Below, piece by piece: positions 21,272 to 31,957 of a stretch of 64,000 nt of DNA (position 1 is the first letter of the stretch; every line of letters begins with the position of its first letter). Source of the stretch: Macrostomum hystrix (lineage: Eukaryota; Platyhelminthes; Macrostomidae); the NCBI GenBank assembly GCA_950097015.1, contig CATNEN010000005.1, positions 5,695,501 through 5,759,500 on the forward strand. The letters run 5' to 3'. The position numbers and the translations under genes are program-made. The notes under the pieces were generated by a model. The model searched no databases and was not told where the DNA came from. It was given only the letters and a program-made list of their open reading frames with translations.

Positions 21272-24200
21272 ATGGCTGCGCAGCCAGCTTGCCCTCACGG
21301 ATTGGCTTGCTGCGAAACTGGACTACTACATTTTGCCGATTTTTCTCACCCAGATGCTGAAGAAATTGACAATGATAAAGCCGGATTGCTTACTGAAGCT
21401 GTCAGTTGCGCTTGTCAAGACCATGACAGAGCAGAAGAGACTAATTCGGATGGCGGCAAGCCGTCTTTGAAGCGTCAAGACACGGTGCCGATTGATGACA
21501 GCTCGTTAATTGAGGCTAAACGGCTGAAATGCGACGAGGATAAAAATGGGATAGATGATTGTGTGAGTTATGCCAGATCAACAACTTCAGTTTTTCAATC
21601 CCAGATCCTCAGCAGATCCTCTCAGCCTTCAGATTCTCAATCCCAGATCCTCTCAGCCTTCAGATGCTCAATCCCAGATTCTCTAAGCCTTCAGATGCTC
21701 AATCCCAGATTCTCTCAGCCTTCAGATGCTCAATCCCAGATCCTCTCAGCCTTCAGATGCTCAATCCCAGATCCTCTCAGCCTTCAGATTCTCAATCCCA
21801 GATCCTCTTAGCCTTCAGATGCTCAATCCCAGATCCTTTAAGTCTTCAGATTCTCAATCCCAGATCCTCTCAGCCTTCAGATTCTCAATCCCAGATTCTC
21901 TAAGCCTTCAGATTCTCAATCCCAGATTCTTTCAGCCTTCAGATGCTCAATCCCAGATCCTCTCAGCCTTCAGATGCTCAATCCCAGATCCTCTCAGCCT
22001 TCAGATGCTCAATCCCAGATTCTCTCAGCCTTCAGGTGCTCAATCCCAGATCCTCTCAGCCTTCAGATTCTCAATCCCAGATCCTCTCAGCCTTCAGATT
22101 CTCAATCCCAGTTCCTCTCAGCCTTCAGATTCTCAATCCCAGATCCTCTCAGCCTTCAGATTCTCAATCCCAGTTCCTCTCAGCCTTCAGATTCTCAATC
22201 CCAGATCCTCTCAGCCTTCAGATGCTCAATCCCAGATTCTCTAAGCCTTCAGATGCTCAATCCCAGATCCTCTCAGCCTTCAGATTCTCAATCCCAGATC
22301 CTCTCAGCCTTCAGATGCTCAATCCCAGATTCTCTAAGCCTTCAGATGCTCAATCCCAGATCCTCTCAGCCTTCAGATTCTCAATCCCAGATTCTGTCAG
22401 CCTTCAGATGCTCAATCCCAGATCCTCTCAGCCTTCAGATGCTCAAACCCAGATCCTCTAAGTCTTCAGATGCTCAATCTCAGATCCTCTAAGTCTTCAG
22501 ATGCTCAATCCCAGATTCTCTCAGCCTTCAGGTGCTCAATCCCAGATTCTCTAAGCCTTCAGATTCTCAATCCCAGATCCTCTCAGCCTTCAGATTCTCA
22601 ATCCCAGATCCTCTCAGCCTTCAGATGCTCAATCCCAGATCCTCTTAGCCCTCAGATCCTCTAACTGTCTTTTATTCAAATATTCCAATAAGCGAATTTT
22701 AACGTGCTTTAAACTGTACTTCACAAATTCTACAGCAGTCTTCCCGTGGTCTTTCGCGCGGTCTGTCTCTTTTGCGTCAGTACAGCGCCATGTCGCATTC
22801 TCAACGCAAAGCAATTATAGCTGAAGCTTTGGCCGCTAGACGCAGTTTAGAAGAACGGCTTGCTCGAGCTGAATCTCGAGAGCGTCGCTTGCTAAGCACA
22901 GGATGCTTAGGTCTTCCACCTCTACCTGGAGAATTGGAGGCTATTAGCCAAGGTCATTATCTGACAGTGTCATTGTTAGCGCCGGATCTCAGCAGATACT
23001 GTCCCGGCTCCGCTGAGGAATCTCACTATCGACTGGCCGAGTCGCAGTTTCACCGTTTACTGGCTAGAGATTGCGTTGGATGGTTAGTCCCAGCTGCCAG
23101 ATCAATCTCATAGAGATTGTGTAAGATGTGTGATCTCAGCTTAGAATATCATAGAGATTGTGTAAGATGTGTGATGCCAGCTGAGAATCTCATAGAGATT
23201 GTGAAAAGTTTGTGATCTCAGCTGAGAATCTCATAGAGATTGTGTAAGATGTGTGATCTCAGCTGAAAATCTCATAGAGATTGTGTAAGATGTGTTATCT
23301 CAGCTGAGAATCTCATAGAGATTGTGTAAGATGTGTGTGATTTCAGCTGAAAATCTCATATAGATTGTGTAAGATGTGTGATCTCAGCTGAGAATCTCAT
23401 AGAGATTGTGTAAGATGTGTGATGCCAGCTGAGAATCTCAGAGATTGTGTAAGACGTGTGATCTCAGCTGAGAATCTCATAGAGATTGTGTAAGATGTGT
23501 GATCTCAGCTGAGAATCTCATAGAGATTGTGTAAGATGTGTGATCTCAGCTGAGAATCTCATAGAGATTGTGTAAGATGTGTGATGCCAACTGAGAATCT
23601 CATAGAGATTGTGTAAGATGTGTGTGATCTCAGCTGAGAATCTCATAGAGATTGTGTAAGATGTGTGATGCCAACTGAGAATCTCATAGAGATTGTGTAA
23701 GATGTGTGATCTCAGCTGAGAATCTCATAGAGATTGTGTAAGATGTGTGATGCCAACTGAGAATCTCATAGAGATCGTGTAAGATGTGTGATGCCAACTG
23801 AGAATCTCATAGAGATTGTGTAAGATGTGTGTGATCTCAGCTGAGAATCTCATAGAGATTGTGTAAGATGTGTGATGCCAACTGAGAATCTCATAGAGAT
23901 TGTGTAAGATGTGTGATGCCAACTGAGAATCTCATAGAGATTGTGTAAGATGTGTGTGATGCCAACTGAGAATCTCATAGAGATTGTGTAAGATGTGTGT
24001 GATGTCAGCTGAGAATCTCATAGAGATTGTGTAAAATGTTGAGAATCTCAGAGAATCTAGCTGAGAATCTCAGAATAATTTAGCTTCAATCCTTCAACGC
24101 ATAGCTTCCAGGTGACCAAAGTGGACTACATTATTAATCCAGAACTGTTAGCTGGATTTCGACAATTTCACGATGAACACACTCTGAAGGACAAAGGCGA

Positions 24201-26301
24201 CCAACTTAGCTGCAATACTCACCACAATAGCAGCCCAGTGTTAGCTTTTCACGGCACAGAAGAAGCCAACATCGATTCCATCTGTAGATTTGGATTCCGA
24301 ACTCCAGAAGATGGCGCGAATTACAAGCAGGGCAGCGATTCCGGCTGGTACGGCCGCGGAGTGTACTTTAGTGAATATCCTGCCTGCGCTATGGACTATG
24401 TGAAGGGTCGAAGTAAACTGCTGCTATGCCTCGTGAGTTTTTTGGGTACTCCTTATTGAAATTGCAATGAGCAGTCAATCTGGATGACCTTAAATTATCT
24501 CTACTTGATCTATCATTTTGTTGTTAAGACCTCTCATTAAATTGTATTGCATCTCGTTCAATCTGTATGACCACTCGTTCAATCTGTATGACCACTCGTT
24601 CAATCTGTATGACCACTCGTTCAATCTGTATGACCACTCGTTCAATCTGTATGACCACTCGTTCAATCTGTATGACCACTCGTTCAATCTGTATGACCAC
24701 TCGTTCAATCTGTATGACCACTCGTTCAATCTGTATGACCACTCGTTCAATCTGTATGACCACTCGTTCAATCTGTATGACCACTCGTTCAATCTGTATG
24801 ACCACTCGTTCAATCTGTATGACATCTCGTTCAATCTGTGTATGACCTCTCATTTAACCTGTTTGACCTCTCATTCAATCTGCGCATCTCGTCTCATTCA
24901 ATCTGTATGACCTCTCATTCAATCTGTATGACCTCTCATTCAATCTGTGCATCTCGTCTCATTCAATCTGTATGACCTCTCGTAAAATCTGTATGACCTC
25001 TCATTCAATCTGTGCATGTCCTCTCATTCAATCTGTGCATGTCCTCTCATTCAATCTGTGCATGTCCTCTCATTCAATCTGTGCATGTCGTCTAATTCAA
25101 TCTGTGCATGTCGTCTAATTCAATCTGTGCATGTCGTCTCATTCAATCTGTGCATGTCGTCTCATTCAATCTGTGCATGTCGTCTCATTCAATCTGTGCA
25201 TGTCGTCTCATTCAATCTGTATGACCTCTCATTCAATCTGTATGACCTCTCATTCAATATGTGTATGACCTCTCATTCAATCTGTATGACCTCTCGTAAA
25301 ATCTGTATGACCTCTCATTCAATCTGTGCATGTCGTCTCATTCAATCTGTGCATGTCCTCTCATTCAATCTGTATGACCTCTCATTCAATCTGTGCATGT
25401 CGTCTCATTCAATCTGTGCATGTCCTCTCATTCAAACTGTATGACCTATCATTCAATCTGTATGACCTCTCGTAAAATCTGTATGACCTCTCATTCAATC
25501 TGTGCATGTCCTCTCATTCTACCTGTATTACCAATAATTCAATCTGTATGTCCTTTTATTCAATAACCCAATAGTTTTTTTGTGACACCTATTTAAGATG
25601 TATATAAAAAATGAGTGTACAACCGTGTGTCGACGCTTGATGACAGTCTAGATGAGCCTTGGGGAGTTTGTCCTAAAATTTAGGCGTACATTGCACAAGA
25701 ATCCAAGTGAATGTGGTCTAACAAACCGATATTTCAGGTGAATCCAGGTCGCACCTATCACTGCCAGAGCTATAGTCACGGCCAGCCATGCCAGCCAGGC
25801 TATCAGTCTCATCGCAGTCCGGACCTTCGCGAGCTAGTCATATTCGACCCGCGTCAGGCCCTGCCAGCCTATGCTGTGCATTACGAACACGCGGCGCCTT
25901 CGAAGCCGGATTTGAAAATTGAAGCCAAAGGTCCCTACGATGATCTGCACCTGATGTACTTTGACGCCTCTAAAACTGAAGATACTACTTATAGAAGTAG
26001 CAGCCGCATTCTCCGCGGGAAAAATGTTCGCATTTTGAAGACCGGCTTTGGTTCAGCTGGTTTGTTATTGACTCGAGATCAAGTGGCTAGATTCTGTCTG
26101 GATGTTGGCGCCGACTCCGTCGTTAACTATGAGGATGTCGAAGATAGCGACACGTCAATTAGTTATTTAACAATTATTCTGGATGATTCTTACCTGCCTA
26201 AATTATCAGAAGGTGCTTCAGCAGCCAACAATGGCGAAGTCTGGACTTTGAAAGAATTGTTTCAGAAAGCTTTGCATGCTATCGAAATAAACTGCCAGTG
26301 A
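21272..26301 (+). CDS. PBZ zinc finger-PARP catalytic domain protein (4 exons)
   Basis: Exons 21272-21562, 22781 to about 23082, about 24108/24112-24432 and 25738-26301, about 490 residues. Exon 1 starts MAAQPACPHG and holds a PBZ finger, C-x5-C-x6-H-x5-H (CPHGLACCETGLLHFADFSH), which binds poly(ADP-ribose) in APLF and CHFR, then an acidic linker. Exon 2 is a coiled-coil stretch (RRSLEERLARAESRERR) and the start of the catalytic fold (SQFHRLL). Exons 3 and 4 are the PARP domain: FHGT with His at 24250, GRGVYFSEYP with Tyr at 24364, RELVIFD with Glu at 25831, so the H-Y-E triad needed for chain elongation is kept. A tail of about 130 residues after AYAVHYE is unknown to me. Junctions 1-2 and 3-4 are phase 0 with GTGAGT donors; the 2-3 junction (GTTAGT at 23083) has two possible acceptors. 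AATAAA at 26309 ends it. A likely nuclear writer that also reads poly(ADP-ribose). Confidence 0.8.
21595..22665. repeat. 31-bp minisatellite filling PARP intron 1
   Basis: About 34 units of a 31-bp sequence containing CTCAGCCTTCAGATGCTCAA and CCCAGATC, with TTC/TGC and CTC/TCT variants. It occupies nearly all of the intron between the GTGAGT donor at 21563 and the acceptor GTCAG ending at 22780. Long frames on the plus strand are by-products. Confidence 0.95.
23106..24045. repeat. About 41-bp minisatellite filling PARP intron 2
   Basis: About 23 units. Each holds two perfect palindromes: AATCTC-ATA-GAGATT and CTCAGCTGAG (or a GCCAACTGAG variant), joined by GTGTAAGATGTGTGAT. The array starts directly behind exon 2 and ends about 60 bp before the acceptor of exon 3. 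Confidence 0.95.
24548..25565. repeat. 21-bp minisatellite filling PARP intron 3
   Basis: The first part (24555-24830) is about 13 identical units of ACTCGTTCAATCTGTATGAC plus one base. From 24840 on, the same unit appears as mixed variants (CTCATTCAATCTGTGCATGTC, CTCGTAAAATCTGTATGACC), showing an old diverged part and a young uniform part side by side. Confidence 0.95.
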
Positions 26302-26308
26302 AAATGCA

Positions 26309-26314
26309 AATAAA
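26309..26314 (+). terminator. Poly(A) signal of the PBZ-PARP gene
   Basis: AATAAA lies 8 bp after the stop codon. Confidence 0.55.
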
Positions 26315-26547
26315 GCCTCTACTAAATATTTTGAATTCAATTTTACTAAAACATTCTAAGAAAAACAGTTTTTCAAATTGCGCATCTGTAGGGATACTAT
26401 TTTTTCTAATAGATTTAATAAATAATAAATGACTAATGACTTCATCCGAGCCAAATTTTGTTTTACTTTACCCTTTTTTCTAGATTAAAGTGCTGTTGCT
26501 ACAAGTTCAGTTTTAGCGAAAATTTTGTCATGTGTTTTTTCTTTATA

Positions 26548-26695
26548 TCTCGCCGTAAAGGTCGGGGGTTCGATTCCCCTGACTGGAACTGGATCTGGAA
26601 CAGTTTGTATTTTTTAGCAAAGGATACTTAGCTCTGCGTTGCTTCAGTTTACCCGGCTCTAAAATAGGTACCAACATGAGCGGGGTAAGCAAGAG
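26548..26695 (+). mobile_element. SINE family A, truncated copy
   Basis: CCGTAAAGGTCGGGGGTTCGA followed by CCTGACTGGAAC is the box-B half of the tRNA-like head. TTTTTAGCAAAGGATACTTA, TTGCTTCAGTTTACC and GGTACCAACATGAGC then match the body of the copy at 32060. Confidence 0.65.
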
Positions 26696-26699
26696 TGGT

Positions 26700-29600
26700 T
26701 AGTTGATATACGAGTATATATGGTTGAATATCGATTTAGAACTACCATCACGTATATGAATAGCATTTTAACTACGAAAATCATGGACAAAAGTCGATCA
26801 GTAACCAAATATGCTTCGTTTAACAAAACGATTTTGCGCTTTTGCGATCCGCTTCGTTTCACATAAATATCGCTTTAATAATTTGGTCAGCTTTAAGGTA
26901 CACAAATTAAAGCTTTAATTGACAATTTTATACGAATCTTTTTGACTCAATAGGACCTCAGTTGAACTGAATTGCGTTGACGTCCAACACACCATTTCGA
27001 TTGTCACTACTTATTCCTTTAAAACTCGTTCTGACGACATTTATAATATTTTTCTTGTATTTTAGTTAACTAAAACCAAATTATTTCTGCACAAATTGCG
27101 TTTCTCCGTGCCTGTGCTTGTACAGGTAAACTGAATCTGAAATTATAACAGTCAATTATTTCAGTGATAATTTTTTGTAAAGTGTACTATAGAGACAAAG
27201 TTTTGTGTGTGTGACTATCTATTTTATTTTTATTTTATTTTTATGACTAATTATTTCTCGGGTCATAAAACTGGGACATTCATTCTCTGCAATCCTCTGA
27301 GTGCTAAAAACGACACATTCAACAGTTGCTAATGTTTGGCTGAAGTGATTAACAAGTAATAATATTTCTCTTAGTTCTCTTTATTTCTGTTGTCTTCGCG
27401 TTAACTTATTGACGTTCATAATTCATGAGCGAAACGTATTTGTTTTTTTCTTTGTGCATTAGACGCTTTTGTTTTGGCGGAGTTTCAACATGATTTAAGC
27501 ATATTATTTATTAATTACCGTGACTTGTTAAACTAGTGCACAGTACAGCTTAGATACGTTATATAATTTGACTTGATATATAATGTGAATAACGAATAAA
27601 CAGCTTGTAAAAGGTGTGGCGTTGACATTTAACAACTATATAAGTTTTCGTGTTGCGCCAAGCTGAACCACTCTGTACGACTATATCGAATAATGTAACC
27701 GACTTTTTTGTTCAGGTCAAAGAAAAAAATTAATTATTAGCTCATTCTTTGTATGATGTAGTGTAGACCTTTAAATTGATGACATTTAGATTCTGCATCT
27801 TCTTCTTTCTAAAAATGATTGTAGTGCAGAAAATTATTCATAAATCAAATGTAAATTTTAGTTTTTTGTTTGTTAGTACATATTTTTTGTATTTTAGCTT
27901 CAGATAAGGTTTAAAAGGTTCGATCATGTAGTTTTACGGAGTAATATTTTTAATACAATATATAAAAGCTTCTTTTGTAAAACACACTGGAACAGTAAAT
28001 ACTAAATTAACATAAGCTTATGTAACAGTTAGCCACTTTATAAATACGTTCTTTCTATTATAAAAATTGTAAAAATAAATAAAATCAAAAATGCGCCAAA
28101 AAAAATAATTTTTGTTTATCTTTGTACCGTATTAAAAGTAATGCTTATGTAAATAATTTCGTTTTAATACTGTATCCTGTAAATAATAATTTGTAAAATA
28201 TTATCGTTTTAACAAAATGTCAATTTGCTCTGTATAAATAGCCGCGAGTTTTGACCAGGAAAAATAAAGGGGGCAAACAAACCAGAGTGTTAAAGAGTCT
28301 AAAGTGTCTCCGAAGTTTTTTTGTAAGAAGTTGAAGTTAAAGACAAGTGTTCTAAGGTGTTTTCAAGAGTTTAAAGAGTGAGTTTAAAGTGAGATAATTT
28401 GAAGTGTGTAAAGAGTTGAAATTGAAGAAGTTTTAGTGTGTTTGTAAAAAGAGTTTTTAAGTGTGTTAAAAAGCAAATTTCCGAAGGTATTGCATTGTGT
28501 TATTCATTTTAAGAAGAAATAGCAGTGAGAGATATAATCAGAATTATACTCAGGAATTATACTAAGAATATTACAGAAGAGAAACTGCTAAACTCTAATC
28601 TCGGGGACGCCTAATTGACTGGAAACGTGTACAGTTGCCTAGTTACCGCTCGTGCATATATAAACGCTACCATTTGAGAAGTTAAAACGGCCCATTTAAG
28701 GACCGCCTTTTAAAATTATCTATTAGTTGAGTCAACAGCAGTGGAATTATTAAAATAGCCCAAGAACAACTTTGGTGGCATTCAGTAGAATTAAGTAAAA
28801 AGAAGTAAAGCCCTAGTACACTTAAAATAGCACGATGTGTTCATTACGCGCAGCAGAAAATGGCAGCTTTTGTTGATATTTTAATTTTTCTTGTAAAATT
28901 GTTTTCAAGTGATATTTTACTCTTTCCTTTAAAGTTTAACTTAAATCGTGGATTCTAATGTACTTAGTCTATTTAAGTACAGAGAATTGTAGTGCAGCTT
29001 ACTTACAATTACATACTTTTTATTTTGAATTTACACCATGACATGACATTTACCGATCGCTTATCTAATCTCTTGGAGCTGGTCTCTGCTATAAGTTGAT
29101 CTTGATGTGCCAATCATTTAACTAATGCATTTAACAACTAACAATAAAATATTAGCGCCAGATTTTTGTCTTGTTCTTAACATTAAAATGTTCGAGATCT
29201 TGCGATGTTGCCTTGCTAATTTATGCCAAATTTCAGATTTATTGTTTAAAACAACTGAATAAAAATAAAGCGAATCTTTATAAACTAAAATAAACTAACT
29301 TCTTTAGTAAAGTGGCTGCGACAGTTAGTTAACAAATTTTGTCAACGCGCGCCGGTTTGAGCTTAACCTACATTTTACGTGCCTTTGAATTTCGTTTTTC
29401 TTTCTTTAACAATGTCCTTCACTAATTATTGTGAAGAGTATAACTTCCTCAGAGTGAGCGAACACGATAAACACTGCCAGCTAATTGCAGCACGTCATGA
29501 ATTGTATGTACATAATCAATCACAGAATGACTCAAAGACAATGCTTTTTTAGTAGCAGTTTAACAAGCTAGCAATGGGTGCAGGCTATTCCATTGACATG

Positions 29601-29716
29601 CGCCTAATCGTGCGAATTTCGCTATCAGTGTGCTGGACTCAGAGGCGACCTAAAAATGATTTTCTTTATACCATGAAATAGTCACACCATTACAGCATAT
29701 AACGTATTAAGTATAC
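26700..29716. other. AT-rich intergenic DNA; LTR-like patch near 28230
   Basis: No gene seen. At 28227-28270 a TATA box (GTATAAATAG) is followed about 30 bp later by AATAAAGGGGG and then a purine-rich tract full of TTAAAGAGT and AAGTGTG repeats to about 28480. A TATA box so close to a poly(A) signal is what an LTR looks like, but I could not define both ends or a primer site, so this is only a suggestion. Confidence 0.3.
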
Positions 29717-31595
29717 TGGGTTCCACAGTGTGTTATACTGGGTTCCACAGTGTGTTATACTGGGTTCCACAGTGTGTTATACTGGGTTCCACAGTATGTT
29801 ATACTGGGTTCCACAGTGTGTTATACTGGGTTCCACAATGTGTTATACTGGGTTCCACAGTGTGTTATACTGGGTTCCACAGTATGTTATACTGGGTTCC
29901 ATTGTGTGTTATACTGGGTTCCACAGTGTGTTATTGGGTTCCATAGTGTGTTATTGGGTTCTATATTGTTCTACTGGGTTCCATTGTGTGTTATACTGGG
30001 TTCCACAGTGTGTTATACTTGGTTTCACAGTGTGTTATACTGGGTTCCACAGTGTGTTATACTGGGTTTCACAGTGTGTTATACTGGGTTCCATAGTGTG
30101 TTATACTGGGTTCCACAGTATGTTATACTGGGTTCCACAGTATGTTATACTGGGTTCCATTGTGTGTTATACTGGGTTCCACAGTGTGTTATTGGGTTCC
30201 ATAGTGTGTTATACTGGGTTCCACAGTGTGTTATACTGGGTTCCACAGTATGTTATACTGGGTTCCATTGTGTGTTATACTGGGTTCCACAGTGTGTTAT
30301 TGGGTTCCATAGTGTGTTATTGGGTTCTATATTGTTCTACTGGGTTCCATTGTGTGTTATACTGGGTTCCACAGTGTGTTATACTGGGTTCCACAGTGTG
30401 TTATACTGGGTTCCACAGTGTGTTATACTGGGTTTCACAGTGTGTTATACTGGGTTCCATAGTGTGTTATACTGGGTTCCACAGTATGTTATACTGGGTT
30501 CCATAGTGTGTTATACTGGGTTCCACAGTGTGTTATACTGGGTTCCACAGTGTGTTATACTGGGTTCCACAGTATGTTATACTGGGTTCCATAGTGTGTT
30601 ATACTGGGTTCCACAGTATGTTATACTGGGTTCCATAGTGTGTAATACTGGGTTCCACAGTGTGTTATACTGGGTTCCACAGTGTGTTATACTGGGTTCC
30701 ACAGTGTGTTATACTGGGTTCCACAGTGTGTTATACTGGGTTCCACAGTGTGTTATACTGGGTTCCACAGTGTGTTATACTGGGTTACACAGTATGTTAT
30801 ACTGGGTTCCATCTTGTGTTATACTGGGTTCCACAGTATGGTATACTGGGTTCCATAGTGTGTTATACTGGGTTCCACAGTGTGTTATACTGGGTTCCAC
30901 AGTGTGTTATACTGGGTTCCACAGTGTGTTATACTGGGTTCCACAGTGTGTTATACTGCGTTCCATAGTGTGTTATACTGGGTTCCACAGTGTGTAATAC
31001 TGGGTTCCACAGTATGGTATACTGGGTTCCACAGTGTGTTATACTGGGTTCCACAGTGTGTTATACTGCGTTCCATAGTGTGTTATACTGGGTTCCACAG
31101 TGTGTTATACTGGGTTCCACAGTGTGGTATATTGGGTTCCACAGTGTGTTATACTGGGTTCCACAGTGTGTTATACTGGGTTCCATAGTGTGTTATACTG
31201 GGTTCCACAGTGTGTTATACTGGGTTCCACAGTATGGTATACTGGGTTCCACAGTGTGTTATACTGGGTTCCACAGTATGGTATACTGGGTTCCACCGTG
31301 TGTTTTACTGGGTTCCACAGTGTGTTATACTGGGTTCCACAGTGTGTTATACTGGGTTCCATCTTGTGTTATACTGGGCTCCATCTTGTGTTATACTGGG
31401 TTCCACAGTGCGTTATACTGGGTTCCATCTTGTGTTATACTGGGTTCCATCTTGTGTTATACTGGGTTCCACAGTGTGTTATACTGGGTTCCATAGTGTG
31501 TTTCTGGGTTCCATAGTGTGTTATTGGGTTCCATAGTGTGTTGCACTGGGTTCTATATTGTTCTACTGGGTTCCATTGTGTGCTATGTGGTTCCA
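29717..31595. repeat. 22-bp minisatellite, 1.9 kb
   Basis: About 85 units of GGGTTCCACAGTGTGTTATA plus CT, with CCATAG, CCATTG, CCATCTTG and 3-bp-deleted (GTTATTGGG) variants in ordered blocks; a block near 29880-30080 recurs near 30240-30450. The frames of up to 415 codons across it are repeat artefacts. It ends about 130 bp before the first ninein exon. Confidence 0.95.
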
Positions 31596-31725
31596 AACTT
31601 TGTTAATTTGGTTCTTTAGTATCGCAAGAATTGGTAACCAATATTGAAAAAATGACTATGTCGTAGACAAATCGGTACATTTTACAGCCAATCAGAGAGC
31701 GCCTGGATTGCTAAGAGCGTTGGTC

Positions 31726-31957
31726 ATGGATTCTCTGGACCGGTTGATTCGCTCGCTTGACCCGACCCGAACCGGTCAGTTGAACTGGGTGCAGCTGGTG
31801 GAGCTGTGCTCACATTTCTCCCTATCCAAGGAGGAGACTAATCGAGTAGTTCGAGCTCTGCTAGCCGACCCGCGGGGCAGCGTTAGCGAGCTCCGAGTTC
31901 GAGTTGAATTTCCGAAGGTGGTTCACGAACAGGTGGTGCCACCCAGTGTCAGTTCGG
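31726..31957 (+). CDS. NIN: Ninein exon 1: N-terminal EF-hand-like pair
   Basis: ATG at 31726 starts MDSLDRLIRSLDPTRTGQLN. The loop D-P-T-R-T-G-Q-L keeps the EF-hand shape but lacks some calcium ligands. It is followed by LCSHFSLSKEETNRVV and a second short helix pair (VSELRVRVEF), as at the ninein N-terminus. The donor GTGAGG at 31958 leaves phase 1, which exon 2 completes. An acceptor-like TTTTACAG at 31679-31686 lies about 40 bp before the ATG. Confidence 0.75.

Noticed and set aside
21559-22664. Frames of about 170 codons with SQILSAFRFSIPDPLS repeats following the PBZ exon
   Set aside because: Exon 1 ends at a strong GTGAGT donor at 21563 and exon 2 picks up in phase after the array; the frames are read-through into a 31-bp intronic minisatellite.
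23106-24045. CRISPR-like array
   Set aside because: The units are contiguous near-identical repeats without unique spacers, and the host is an animal. The same holds for the other tandem arrays.
29730-31536. Long open frames of 100-415 codons giving CYTGFHSVLYWVP-type repeats
   Set aside because: They are translations of a 22-bp minisatellite. 22 is not a multiple of three, so three units cycle the frames, and lack of stops in one unit keeps all of them open. No start context, splice site or domain.
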